The translations under genes and the position numbers were made by a program. From positions 3,224,001-3,288,000 of the forward strand of contig OZ241336.1 of NCBI GenBank assembly GCA_965200115.1: a DNA stretch of 64,000 nucleotides, given 5' to 3'. A model generated the notes under the pieces. That model had not been told where the DNA came from. It saw only the letters and a list, made by a program, of their open reading frames with translations, and made no database searches. The stretch is from JAPOUP01 sp026708635 (GTDB lineage: Bacteria > Pseudomonadota > Alphaproteobacteria > Rhodobacterales > Rhodobacteraceae). Every line of letters begins with the position of its first letter. Positions within the stretch are counted from its first letter, which is position 1. Below are positions 8,947 to 17,354 of the stretch, one piece after another.

Positions 8947-11400
8947 TTGCCTAAATCCATCCACATCGATCCTGCCGTAACCCGCGCCCCAACCGAACTC
9001 GCGCCGTCACGGATTCCGGTCCACGGCTACTCGCGCTCCGTCACGGAGGAGCGCCGGATGCGCGGGCCTGGCGCATTGATCGAGGCACTGCGCCAGATGA
9101 CGGTTATCCGGGCGTTTGAAAACGGCATCGCGAGCCTCAAGTCAAAAGGCGGCTACGGCGACATCGCCTACGCCTACAGGGGCCCCGCCCATCTTTCGAT
9201 CGGACAGGAAGCTGCCGCGGTCGGCGCAGCAATGGCCCTTACACCCGAGGACCATATATTCGGGTCGCATCGCTCGCACGGGGAATTCCTGGCAAAGGGG
9301 CTGTCCGCCATCCAGAATCTTGGGGACAACGCGCTCAATACGGTCATGGAGTCCCATGGAGGCGGTGTCCTGCTGCGGGCCGTGGAAACGCGCCTTCCGG
9401 CCGAAAACGCGCGGGGCCTCGCGGAAAACTTCCTGCTGATGGGCCTTCTTTCCGAGATATTCATGCGCGAGACCGGCTTCAACGGTGGCATGGGAGGCAG
9501 CATGCATGCCTTCTTCACGCCATTCGGCGCGTATCCCAACAACGCCATTGTCGGAGCGTCGGCGGGTATCGCGACGGGAGCGGGACTCTGGATGAAGTCC
9601 CAGGGCCGCGATAGCATCGCGGTCTCCATGACCGGCGATGGGTCGACGGGCTGCGGCCCGGTTTGGGAGGCCCTCAACTTCGCGGGCATGGCGCAGTTCG
9701 AACGGCTCTGGGAGAGCCGTGGCTTCCTGCCAGTTCTTTTTTTCTTCACCAACAACTTCTACGCCATGGGCGGACAGACCGGCGGCGAAACCATGGCGTG
9801 GGACCGTCTTGCGCGGATCGGCGCCGGGCTGCGCGATGATGCCTGTCATGCGGAGACGGTTGACGGCACGAACCCTCTTGCGGTCGCGGATGCCGTCCAG
9901 CGCAAGCGCCGGCTGTTGCTGGACGGCAGGGGCCCCGCCATTCTCGACGTGGAATGCTACCGGTTTTCCGGGCATTCGACGACGGACGTCAACGCGTATC
10001 GCACAAAGGACGAAATCGCGGCATGGGACGCGATCGATCCGATCCGGTCCTATCGCGATTCCCTGGTTACGGAAGGTATTCTCGACGGCGCCGCGGCGGA
10101 CGCGATCCAGACGGAGGTCGACACGCGCATGAAGGCGGTGTTCGCGGCCGCCGCCGATCCCGAAGCCGCGCCGCCTGTCCGCCTCGGAGACGACGGCGCC
10201 CGCGTCGGCGGGAAAATGTTCGCCGACAGCGAGACGCCTCCCGATGGCGGCCCCCCGGAACCCCTGGCGGATCCCGGGAAGGTGGCTCGTATCCGGCAGA
10301 ACGCCAAAAAGTCCCGCGGCGGAAGGGATGCCGATGGCGAGCCGCTTTCGCCGCTGAGGGCAATTACCCTCCGCGACGGTCTGTTCGAGGCGGTCCTGAG
10401 CGCCTTGCTGTCCGACCCACGTATCATGATCTACGGTGAGGAATGCCGGGAATGGGGCGGTGCGTTCGGCGTCTATCGGGGTCTTTCGGAACTCTTTCCG
10501 CATGACCGGGTCTTCAACGCGCCGATTTCCGAGGCCGCCATAGTGGCCACCGCGGTCGGAGCCTCGATGGAGGGCGGCCGCCCCGTGATCGAACTCATGT
10601 ATGCCGATTTCATCGGGCGGGCGGGAGACGAACTGTTTAACCAACTCGCCAAATGGCGGGCCATGTCGAACGGATCGCTTAGCGTCCCGGTCGTTGTCAG
10701 ATGCTCGGTCGGCTCCAGGTACGGCGCCCAGCATTCCCAGGACTGGTCGGGGCTGGCGGCGCATGTTCCGGGGCTCAAGGTCATCTATCCCGCCACACCC
10801 TACGACGCGAAGGGCCTCATGGCGTCGGCCCTGGCGTCGGACGATCCCGTCATCGTTTTCGAGAGCCAGCGGCTCTACGATCAGGTCGAGCTGTTCCGGG
10901 ACGCGGTGCCGAACGGTGATTACAGGATCCCTATCGGCGCGCCGGACATCAAGCGCGTCGGCGGCGATGTAACGGTGCTGACCGTCGGGCCGGCGCTTTA
11001 TCCCGCGCTTGAGGCCGCGAGGTCGCTCGAAACACGCGGTGTCTCGCTCGAGGTCATCGACGCCCGGTCGCTCGTCCCTTTCGATTACGGCCCGGTTCTG
11101 GACTCCGTTTCGAAAACCGGACGGCTGCTGCTGGTTTCCGAGGCGTGCGAACGAGGCGGTTTCACGATGACGCTGTCGTCCAACATCACGCGCTTCGCCT
11201 TTGATGCGCTCAAGGTCCCACCCCGCACGCTTGGAAGCCCGAACTGGATAGTGCCGGGGGCGGATCTGGAATACGGTTACTTTCCGCAGTCCCCCGACAT
11301 CGAGGATGTCATCCTGACAGACCTGATGGGTGATACCGGACATAGCCGGAAAGGTGCCAGGCGATGGGATGACCTGGCTCTCGCCAGGTCCGGGCTGTAG
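8947..11400 (+). CDS. Fused E1 alpha-beta of a 2-oxo-acid/acetoin-type dehydrogenase
   Basis: TTG start at 8947 with AAGGGGAG upstream; an ATG at 9058 is the alternative. The 817-residue polypeptide joins two normally separate subunits. Residues about 35-400 are the thiamine-diphosphate-binding E1 alpha, with GDGSTG at about 230 followed by the metal-ligand Asn of EALNFAG. Residues about 470-817 are E1 beta, with TLRDGLFEAVLSALL, YGEECREWGGAFGVY and the catalytic Glu in PISEAAI at about 529. A low-complexity linker of about 60 residues separates them. The next gene encodes the lipoyl carrier on which the acyl group would be transferred, then an alpha/beta hydrolase. Acetoin or branched-chain 2-oxo acid is likely, but the substrate is not certain. 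No E3 gene is nearby. Confidence 0.88.
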   Translation: MPKSIHIDPAVTRAPTELAPSRIPVHGYSRSVTEERRMRGPGALIEALRQMTVIRAFENGIASLKSKGGYGDIAYAYRGPAHLSIGQEAAAVGAAMALTPEDHIFGSHRSHGEFLAKGLSAIQNLGDNALNTVMESHGGGVLLRAVETRLPAENARGLAENFLLMGLLSEIFMRETGFNGGMGGSMHAFFTPFGAYPNNAIVGASAGIATGAGLWMKSQGRDSIAVSMTGDGSTGCGPVWEALNFAGMAQFERLWESRGFLPVLFFFTNNFYAMGGQTGGETMAWDRLARIGAGLRDDACHAETVDGTNPLAVADAVQRKRRLLLDGRGPAILDVECYRFSGHSTTDVNAYRTKDEIAAWDAIDPIRSYRDSLVTEGILDGAAADAIQTEVDTRMKAVFAAAADPEAAPPVRLGDDGARVGGKMFADSETPPDGGPPEPLADPGKVARIRQNAKKSRGGRDADGEPLSPLRAITLRDGLFEAVLSALLSDPRIMIYGEECREWGGAFGVYRGLSELFPHDRVFNAPISEAAIVATAVGASMEGGRPVIELMYADFIGRAGDELFNQLAKWRAMSNGSLSVPVVVRCSVGSRYGAQHSQDWSGLAAHVPGLKVIYPATPYDAKGLMASALASDDPVIVFESQRLYDQVELFRDAVPNGDYRIPIGAPDIKRVGGDVTVLTVGPALYPALEAARSLETRGVSLEVIDARSLVPFDYGPVLDSVSKTGRLLLVSEACERGGFTMTLSSNITRFAFDALKVPPRTLGSPNWIVPGADLEYGYFPQSPDIEDVILTDLMGDTGHSRKGARRWDDLALARSGL

Positions 11401-11411
11401 GAGATGACGTG

Positions 11412-11651
11412 ATGGCGCGTGTGGAACTGAAGATGCCGGAACTCGGCAATGAGATCACCGAAGCGCAGATTGACGCCTTGCTCAAGGAGGTGGGTGACCG
11501 AGTCTCCGAGGGAGAGGAGATAATCACCATTACAACTCCCAAAGTCACGATGGACCTCGAAGCCCCCGCATCAGGTACCGTTGTGGAAGTGTTTGTGGAG
11601 GAGGATGAGATCGTGGCCGTCGGTGCCGTCCTGGCCGTCATTGAGGCATGA
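11412..11651 (+). CDS. Stand-alone lipoyl/biotinyl carrier protein
   Basis: A 79-residue protein (ATG 11412; GTG three bases earlier is also possible) consisting only of a biotinyl/lipoyl-attachment domain. The modified lysine is expected at residue 44 in TTPKVTMDLEAPASG, the lipoyl-type hairpin (KVTMDL rather than the biotin-type AMKM). It would act as the swinging arm of an E2 component, accepting the acyl group from the fused E1. It lies 11 bases after the E1 stop and overlaps the next gene by 4 bases (ATGA). E2 proteins normally carry a catalytic domain after this one; here it is absent or replaced by the neighbouring hydrolase. Confidence 0.87.
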   Translation: MARVELKMPELGNEITEAQIDALLKEVGDRVSEGEEIITITTPKVTMDLEAPASGTVVEVFVEEDEIVAVGAVLAVIEA

Positions 11652-12364
11652 CGCGCACGATATTCCTGCACGGATTCGGTGCCGACCGGCTTACCTGGAC
11701 CGGAACGGCGCCCGCGATAGGGGGAATCGACGCGGTCACTCCCGATCTTCCGGGTCACGGAAATGCCATAGGCGATCTGGGCGACGGTTCCCTTGAGGAT
11801 ATGGCCTCCCGCCTTATGGCGGATTTCGGCGAGGGACCGCCCGCCTGGCTTGTCGGACACTCGCTTGGAGGCGGCCTCGCGCTCAGGCTCGCCGCGCGGG
11901 CGCCGCAACGTTTTCGCGGTCTTGTGCTGCTGGCTCCGATGGGGCTCGGTCGGGATTTCGACTATGAAGCCCTTGTGAAGTATTCCGGCATCAGTGATCG
12001 TCACGAGATGCGCATGTTCCTCGAAGGGCTTGTGGCGAGGAAGGGAGTGGTCGCGCAGGCGTTCGTCGATACCGCGTTCGGGCACTTGGAGCGCCACGGA
12101 GCGCGCGCCGCACTTGCGAGGATAGCGAACCGGCTTCCGACGATGGAGGCCGAACTCTACGGTGCGCTGCCGGATGTGGCCGAAAGCGGTCTTGACATTA
12201 CGGTGATTTGGGGAGCCGAGGACCATATAACGAGCCCGCATCGAGATAGGATCAGGACGCTGGGGACTCTGGTAGAGCTTGCCGGTACCGGCCATATCGC
12301 TCATGTCGAGGCGCGGAAACAGGTGAACGCGCTGCTTGCTGACCGTCTTGCCGGTACCCGGTGA
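11648..12364 (+). CDS. Alpha/beta hydrolase, AcoC-like acyltransferase half
   Basis: A 238-residue alpha/beta-hydrolase-fold protein translationally coupled to the lipoyl gene (ATGA overlap). It has FLHGFGADRLTW (oxyanion-side HGxG), the nucleophile elbow GHSLGG with Ser at about residue 72, an Asp in VIWGAEDHITSP and the final His in GTGHIAHVEA. In acetoin dehydrogenases the E2 (AcoC) is one polypeptide with a lipoyl domain followed by just such a hydrolase domain, so I infer that this gene is the second half of a split E2 and performs the acyl transfer. An ordinary esterase role is the alternative. It is the last gene of the cluster. Confidence 0.8.
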   Translation: MTRTIFLHGFGADRLTWTGTAPAIGGIDAVTPDLPGHGNAIGDLGDGSLEDMASRLMADFGEGPPAWLVGHSLGGGLALRLAARAPQRFRGLVLLAPMGLGRDFDYEALVKYSGISDRHEMRMFLEGLVARKGVVAQAFVDTAFGHLERHGARAALARIANRLPTMEAELYGALPDVAESGLDITVIWGAEDHITSPHRDRIRTLGTLVELAGTGHIAHVEARKQVNALLADRLAGTR

Positions 12365-12551
12365 AGCCGAGGGCGTGCCTATCCCGAGACCGGACGCTCG
12401 AAGGAGAGGTGCCTAAGTCGTTCGCCTTGACGCGGTGCCGGTCAAGACGCCTGTAGCCGACCGGACCTCTATCTGATCGGGCCGTCGCGAATGCTCCAAG
12501 CCCAAGCCGACAGGCGCCGAAGACGGGATCACCCGGCGGCAGGAGGCATTC

Positions 12552-12998
12552 TTGATTGAGCCGTGCGATGAAAGCCCCCGCCACGCGGCGGCGCCGGTCC
12601 GGCTGGGGGGGATCGGGCCGAACGACGCCCCGCTGCCGGGCGCGGAGCCGTTCCACCGGGACTTCCGGAACCGAAGGCGGCTGGCGGGAATGGCCGGGCC
12701 GGCGCCGGTGCCCCGGGCGGGCGGGAGCGTCGACCATGACCGGGGCATCGGCAAGGCGGGCAGCCCGATGCTGCGCAAACACCTCGCGCGGATGGCCTGG
12801 CGCTGGCTCCGCCACCAGCCGGACAGCGCGCTGTCGAGGTGGTTCGGGGAGTGCGTGAGCGCCCGCGACGGGCGGGCGGGGAAACGCGGGACCGTGGCGC
12901 TGGCGCGCAAGCTGCCGGTGGCGCTGTGGCGGTTCGCCACGACCGGGCCGGTGCCCGAGGGCACCGTCCTGTCGAGGGCCTGGGAGGGGGAGACCTGA
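12552..12998 (+). pseudogene. IS110-family transposase remnant (C-terminal domain)
   Basis: A 148-residue frame matching the C-terminal Transposase_20 region of IS110/IS116/IS902 transposases: DFRNRRRLAGMAGPAP, VDHDRGIGKAGSPMLRKHLA, MAWRWLRHQPDSALSRWF and the VALARKLPVALWRFATTG tail. The N-terminal DEDD nuclease domain is absent and the first 20 residues look scrambled. The gene is very GC-rich, with runs of Pro, Gly and Arg, unlike its neighbours. I see no bounded element around it; it is a decayed fragment. Confidence 0.82.
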
Positions 12999-13209
12999 AC
13001 ACCTGAACACCCGGGCGGCCCGACGGGCCCCCGGGGAACCCGGGCAGGGCGTGTGATCGGCCGGCGGCATGGTTCGCCGCGGACCGCGGCGCCGTCCATC
13101 CAGATGGGTCCCGCCCGCCCGGAACGTCGCACGGGCCCGAATCGGGCACCATGGTCACGGGGCCGGCGACCGCCGGACGACCGAACCGGATAGGAGCCCG
13201 GGCGCGCCG

Positions 13210-13620
13210 TCAGGCGCTCCCCTGAACGCGCCGCCCCGCCAGCCCGGAGGCGGCCAGCGCCACCCAGCGCCCCCGCCAGGCCGCGACGTACCGCAGGCCC
13301 CGGGCGGCCAGGCGCCGGAAACCGAGGTGGTGGTGGCGGTCCATCAGCGCGTCCCATGGCGGGCGCTCCTCCGGCGTCGCCGGACGGACCCCAACGTCCC
13401 TCGGGCGGAACCCCGGGGGCGCCTCCCGGAGAACGGGACGGGAATGGATGCCGCGAATCGCCATGCGCCGACCGTCGCGCATGCGGGATGGGAACGCCGG
13501 CGGAAAATCACCGATGCCGGTCCGGCACCGCGTGCGCGCGCACGCGGACCACAGGGAAACGAGCGCTGTCAAGCGGAAACGATGGAATTCCAGCGTGGGA
13601 TGGCCCTGCCACCCCAGCAC
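13210..13620 (-). pseudogene. DUF4338 (DruA-like) protein fragment
   Basis: The C-terminal part of this frame matches the start of the DUF4338 domain found in DruA of Druantia and in many transposon-borne proteins: WDALMDRHHHLGF, RGLRYVAAWRGRWVALA. Full-length proteins continue well past this point; here the frame stops some 15 residues later. A plausible start is the ATG near 13478, but an N-terminal helical region usual for the family is not evident. It is surrounded by IS debris and is most likely a transposon passenger remnant rather than a defence gene. Confidence 0.6.
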
Positions 13621-13658
13621 AAGCGTATTGATAACTTCCTGTGTCGGATATATTCTTT

Positions 13659-13686
13659 CAGCCCCGGTTCCACTCCGAAGCGCAAC
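13659..13686. repeat. Solo IS30-type terminal repeat
   Basis: About 28 bases containing CCACTCCGAAGCGCAAC. This matches, in inverted orientation, the right end of the IS30 element at 47503-47531 and, less exactly, its left end at 46206-46235. No IS30 transposase lies next to it, so it appears to be a leftover end. Confidence 0.55.
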
Positions 13687-13734
13687 CGGGGGTCAATCCC
13701 GTCGAGACGATACCAAATTTAAATTTTCGACCGT

Positions 13735-15276
13735 GGAGCCTCTTGCACAATTATCGCGGTTCCGGCGGCCGTGGCCAGCCTTCGGCGTCCGCCGGGGCGC
13801 CTGAGCCGGGCCCGGCGGGCTTCCGGGGCGTCCCGGCGCGCCGAAGTGTGGCGGAATGTCGCATTCCGTCGCCCGTCGTGCGCCGTCCGCGCACGGGCGG
13901 GCGCGCCGCCAGTCAAGCCAGACCCCCGTTGCCGTGTCCAGCGCCGTCCCGTTCCCGGGGCGGCGTCCGGCGGCGTCCGGCGCTGCCGCTGGCGGGGTGT
14001 CAGACGTTGAGCCGCATCAGCCGGTCGACCGTCAGGGCGAGCACGCCGAAGAACGGGTGGCGGGCGACCTTGGGGTGCCCGCGCACCCGGACGTGCCGTC
14101 CCCCGTAGGAGTCCTTCAGGGCGGAGTTGACCCTTTCCACGCCGGGCGCCGCCGGTGGCGCGCGCGGTCGTGGCGGACGTGGCCCGCCCTGCGCTGCGCC
14201 AGCGCCTCCCCCGCGAGGCGGGCCCCCATCGCCGCGTCCCGGCGGGGGTTGGCGTCGATGACCGCCACCCGCCCCGCCATGCGGGCGCGGGCGCCGATCT
14301 CCCGGGAGTCGCAGACCGCGTCCATCAGCCCGTGGCGGTGGTCCACCCGCTCCGCGGTCATCCGGGCGAGCGGGATCGCGGCCTGGCTGTCGTGCGGCGA
14401 CGCCGAGGTGAGGACGCGGCTGACGGGGATATCGCCGTCGGCCGCGTCGATATGCAGTTTGTAGCCGCGCCAGCTTTCTTTGTATCCCTTCGCGTTCCGC
14501 TTCGTGCCGACGTCGCGGGCCTTCGGAAGCTCGGCCACCATCTCCCCCGTGGACATCCCGCCCTTCAGCTGCCGCCCGGACGCGTCGGCTCCCTCACGAC
14601 CTCCTCACCCTTCCTCGGGCGGCCCCGCCTCCGCCTGGGCCGTTCCTTCGGTGCCGGCTTCGGCGCGGGCCTCTCCCGTCCGACGATCGCCGTTGAGTCC
14701 CGGGATATGTGGCCGACGACCGAGCCCTCGTACGCGGCCCTGACCAGCGCCCCGTGCACCCGCTCGGGGAGCCGGGTCTCCGCGAACCACGCGAAGGCCC
14801 GCGAGAGGGCCGGCGCGCCGGGGACCTCCGACACGCGGCGACCGGCCGCACAGCCCGCGGCGTCGGGTCGCAAGGCAACCGGTCGATCAGGGCCCGTGTG
14901 GTCGGGAGGTCCCACACCGCCCTGGCCAGGAGGGCCCGCGCCGGCGCGTTGCGGTCGGCGGGAGGGTGCCCGACGCCGCGGTGGCCGTAATGGAGATGCC
15001 GCCCGACCGGCGCCAGGCCGGGGACCGCCACGAACCTGCGGTGTATTTCGCCGAGAGGGCCGACCTCCTCGGCCAGGAACGGGAAAAGTTCCCCTGGAAA
15101 CGGTGCCAGGCGTCTGATACGAACTCTCCCACGGACATGGGGCCGTCTCCCTGCATGTTGTGTGTTTGGTAGCTTCAGCATACCGGAGGGACGGCTCCAT
15201 ATCCAGGCCGAACCGTCGAAAAAAAGCCCGTTTCACGGGAAAAACCGCTCGACCGCGGAGTTCTGCAAGAGGCTCC
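13735..15276. mobile_element. Insertion sequence with 13-bp perfect core terminal inverted repeats
   Basis: The 13-mer GGAGCCTCTTGCA at 13735-13747 is exactly inverted at 15264-15276, and weaker similarity continues inward for about 12 bases. The interval holds a single DDE transposase relic on the minus strand. I could not find a convincing target-site duplication, so the outer limits may be a few bases off. Confidence 0.7.
14000..15138 (-). pseudogene. DDE transposase (IS5/IS1182-like), multiple frameshifts
   Basis: The transposase can be reassembled only by changing frame. The probable start is ATG 15138 (MSVGEFVSDAWHRFQGN), shifting after about 15 codons to ELFPFLAEEVGPLGEIHRRF and LLARAVWDLPTTRALIDRL, then to PALSRAFAWFAETRLP and VGHISRDSTAIVGRE. 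The catalytic core follows as RDVGTKRNAKGYKESWRGY and SASPHDSQAAIPLARM (14116-14556). A last shift near 14130 gives VERVNSALKD and FFGVLALTVDRLMRL before a stop at 14000-14002. That is at least three indels, so the gene is inactive. It is far richer in GC than the flanking host genes. Confidence 0.82.
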
Positions 15277-15351
15277 GTGGCTTGCGAATAATGCATTACA
15301 AGACGGAACGGTTTGGTGAATTCATTACTTCCCAAAAGGCGCTGGTGCCCG

Positions 15352-15705
15352 TCAGTGATGTTCGATGAGGGCGTCCTCCACCGCACGACCGAGAATTTCC
15401 TCAGCCCATTCGTTGAGGCTCTTGCCGGCCAGTTCAGCGGCAAGGGTGGCGCGTCGGTGGATCTCCGAATCTATCCGAAACATGACGCGGCCCGAATAAG
15501 CCCTCTGCGGTGTCTTGCCAATTCTGGCGCAGGTCTCGATATAGTCATCTACTGCATCCTGAAAAGCCACGCGCAGTGCGTCGATACTGTGCGCATGAAA
15601 ACCCACCCCATCGCGGATACCCGCAAGCTTGCCGAATAAGATGCCATCCCTGTCGTCATACTCGACACGCGCGAGATAGCCCTTGTAGGACATCGTGTTA
15701 TTCAT
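15352..15705 (-). CDS. hicB: HicB-type antitoxin
   Basis: A 117-residue protein starting at ATG 15705, with GGAG five bases upstream; a TTG at 15717 is the alternative. The N-terminal half is the partially degraded RNase H-like HicB fold (MSYKGYLARVEYDDRDGILFGKLAG, then FHAHSIDALRVAFQDAVDDYIETC). The C-terminal half (about 75-117) is a ribbon-helix-helix-type DNA-binding region (GRVMFRIDSEIHRRATLAAELAG). It should bind and neutralise HicA and repress its own promoter. It overlaps the hicA stop by 8 bases, so the two are co-translated. Confidence 0.9.
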   Translation of the reverse strand: MNNTMSYKGYLARVEYDDRDGILFGKLAGIRDGVGFHAHSIDALRVAFQDAVDDYIETCARIGKTPQRAYSGRVMFRIDSEIHRRATLAAELAGKSLNEWAEEILGRAVEDALIEHH

Positions 15706-15955
15706 TTTCCACTCCAATCCGGCTCAGAAACGCGCGGGCTGAATGTACCTGATACCGCTTTGCCTCCTTGTCGGGATGTGGCTGATGAAAGGTCTCGATC
15801 TCACCGTCCTTTTCGAAACGCACCCGCGAACCCCGTCCCTCAATCACATTCGCTCCGACCGCCAGAAAAAGGCGCTCGATCGCACGCCATTCAATCGTGC
15901 CAGATACCGGTTCAGTGAATACGGCGTTGAGGGTCTTGCGATATTTGCTATTCAT
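15698..15955 (-). CDS. hicA: HicA-type mRNA interferase toxin
   Basis: 85 residues from ATG 15955. HicA toxins are small dsRBD-fold RNases that cut mRNA when free of HicB. Visible family features are IEWRAIERLFLAVGANVIEGRGSRV and a catalytic-His candidate in ETFHQPHPDKEAKRYQV. No ribosome-binding site precedes the ATG. Instead a -10-like TATTAG ends five bases upstream, so the message may be leaderless. Toxin first, antitoxin second is the usual hicAB order. The pair sits directly beside IS debris, typical for mobile toxin-antitoxin modules. Confidence 0.9.
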   Translation of the reverse strand: MNSKYRKTLNAVFTEPVSGTIEWRAIERLFLAVGANVIEGRGSRVRFEKDGEIETFHQPHPDKEAKRYQVHSARAFLSRIGVENE

Positions 15956-15960
15956 GGAAC

Positions 15961-15991
15961 CTAATACGTCACGCTTGCGCCTTTTGCAAGC
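15961..15991 (-). promoter_or_regulatory. hicAB promoter with overlapping inverted-repeat operator
   Basis: On the minus strand, TTGCAA (15989-15984) and TATTAG (15966-15961) are separated by 17 bases. An inverted repeat GCTTGC/GCAAGC (15973-15978 and 15986-15991, 7-base spacer) covers the -35 box and is the likely HicB operator. Confidence 0.6.
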
Positions 15992-16161
15992 ACAAAAGGA
16001 CACCGGGTAATTCCTTGACATTCGCGCGGGGTTGCGGTAGGCCTTGGGTATGGGCCGTCCGGACCATGCGCCCTGGAAGGTCGTCTGCCGGTGACGGCCC
16101 CTCACGTACCGGGACGCGGGAATTCGGAGCGCGGGCCCGGACCGGAAAAGGGAGAAGAGAC

Positions 16162-16689
16162 ATGAAACGGACCACGATGGGAGCGTTTTTCGGAAAAGTG
16201 GGGGGCATGGCGATCCTCGCCGCCCTGGCGCTGGGGCTGGCCCAACCGGCCGCGGCGGAAGTCCCCATACCCGGCGTCACGGCGCAGCTTGAGGCAGCGG
16301 ACATCACGGTCAGGGAGGGCGAGGACGCGGTCTTCGAACTCAGCCTGTCCCGCTCGTTCGACTTCGCCGTCCGGTACGCCTATCGCACGAAGGATGGCAC
16401 CGCCAGGGCTGGCAGGGACTACGAGGCGAAGCAGGGCCATGTGGTGTTCCCCGCCGGTAGGCGGGTCGCCGAGATACGGGTCAGGACCCATATGGATAAC
16501 ATCGTTGACAACGAGCATTTCGAGCTGGCGCTGTCCGACGTGGAGACGCACGGCTACGGAATGGTCTGGTTCCAGTACGTGTGGACCGACCGGTGGCGCG
16601 TCGAGGGCCTTCCCGACACGAAGACGGTGCGTGCGTGGATCCGCAACGTGGTGCCGAGCGGCACGAACGCCCTCCTGAACACGCGGTGA
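16162..16689 (+). CDS. Secreted Calx-beta domain protein
   Basis: ATG 16162 is preceded by GGGAGAAGAG. The 175-residue product has a signal peptide (MAILAALALGLAQPAAAE) and then a Calx-beta domain. Its hallmarks are ITVREGEDAVFELSLSR, the YRTKDGTARAGRDYEAKQG strand-loop and VRTHMDNIVDNEHFELAL (about residues 50-140). Calx-beta domains bind calcium and usually occur repeated in large secreted adhesins or enzymes; a single-domain exported protein is unusual. It has no gene partners. A perfect -35 TTGACA lies at 16015-16020 upstream, but the matching -10 is weak. It might be a fragment of a once larger secreted protein, because the following DNA is degenerate. Confidence 0.7.
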   Translation: MKRTTMGAFFGKVGGMAILAALALGLAQPAAAEVPIPGVTAQLEAADITVREGEDAVFELSLSRSFDFAVRYAYRTKDGTARAGRDYEAKQGHVVFPAGRRVAEIRVRTHMDNIVDNEHFELALSDVETHGYGMVWFQYVWTDRWRVEGLPDTKTVRAWIRNVVPSGTNALLNTR

Positions 16690-16729
16690 CGGTGCCGCCA
16701 TTCGGTTTTCCGAACGGAAATGACATGGC

Positions 16730-17345
16730 ATGAAAGGGTATCCAGCCAACGCGGGCGCCGGTGCGGCATACCGGTTCCCGCGGGGAGCGACGGAGATCCT
16801 CGCCGCCTTGGTTCTGGCGGTTCCGGCCATGCCGGGAACGTGACCGTGAAGGAGGGCGAGACGGCGCGGTTCCATCCATGTTTGGCGAATGCGATGCCGA
16901 CGCTCCATCGTTGGGTCGGCGCTGGCGGGACGCTCGTAACGCTCTACCACCGCCCTTGGGACAACTGGATTCCCGACAGAATTCCTCCCCGCCGTCTCGA
17001 AATCGGACAGCCGTCGTTTCGCTGGCGCGTCACCGACGCGTGCGCACCGGTAACGAGGATTGCCGAACATCCGATACTTGAGACTCCCAATCAGATAGGA
17101 TCCTAGGACTGGGACGACTGGGTCAAGGAGCGCGGACTCTATTTCGCACGGGCTGGGATCCCGCCTACACGCCACTCCTTTCAATGTCCGACCCGGGCGA
17201 GGCCCCTCTGGTCGGATCCCTCCTGGTCGCGGATATAGGCGAGGGGCACCATATACATACGTCTCTCATACTGCACCATCAGATGGAGAAGCTTGTGCCC
17301 GGTGCCTTTCGACTCATGGCGAATTTCATCGCTCGGCGTACATGA
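16730..17345 (+). pseudogene. Relic: signal-peptide ORF joined to PIG-L-type deacetylase C-terminus
   Basis: ATG 16730 opens a short frame ending in a signal-like helix (ILAALVLAVPAMPG) and then stops. A second frame from about 16840 reads VTVKEGETARF (Calx-beta-like), then LHRWVGAGGTLVTLYHRPWDNW and RLEIGQPSFRWRVTD, is cut by TAG 17104-17106, continues DWDDWVKERGLYFA and shifts frame near 17150. The last frame reads WDPAYTPLLSMSDPGEAPL, IHTSLILHHQMEKLVPG and AFRLMANFIARR, with a stop at 17343-17345. I recognise the latter parts as the conserved C-terminus of large PIG-L (LmbE-like) deacetylase family proteins in related bacteria. At least two frame changes and one nonsense codon show that it is dead. 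Confidence 0.6.
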
Positions 17346-17354
17346 GCGCGGTCC

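Noticed and set aside
9142..11343. A 733-codon minus-strand open frame opposite the E1 fusion gene
   Set aside because: An antisense shadow in GC-rich DNA; no domain is recognised and the plus-strand E1 motifs are unambiguous.
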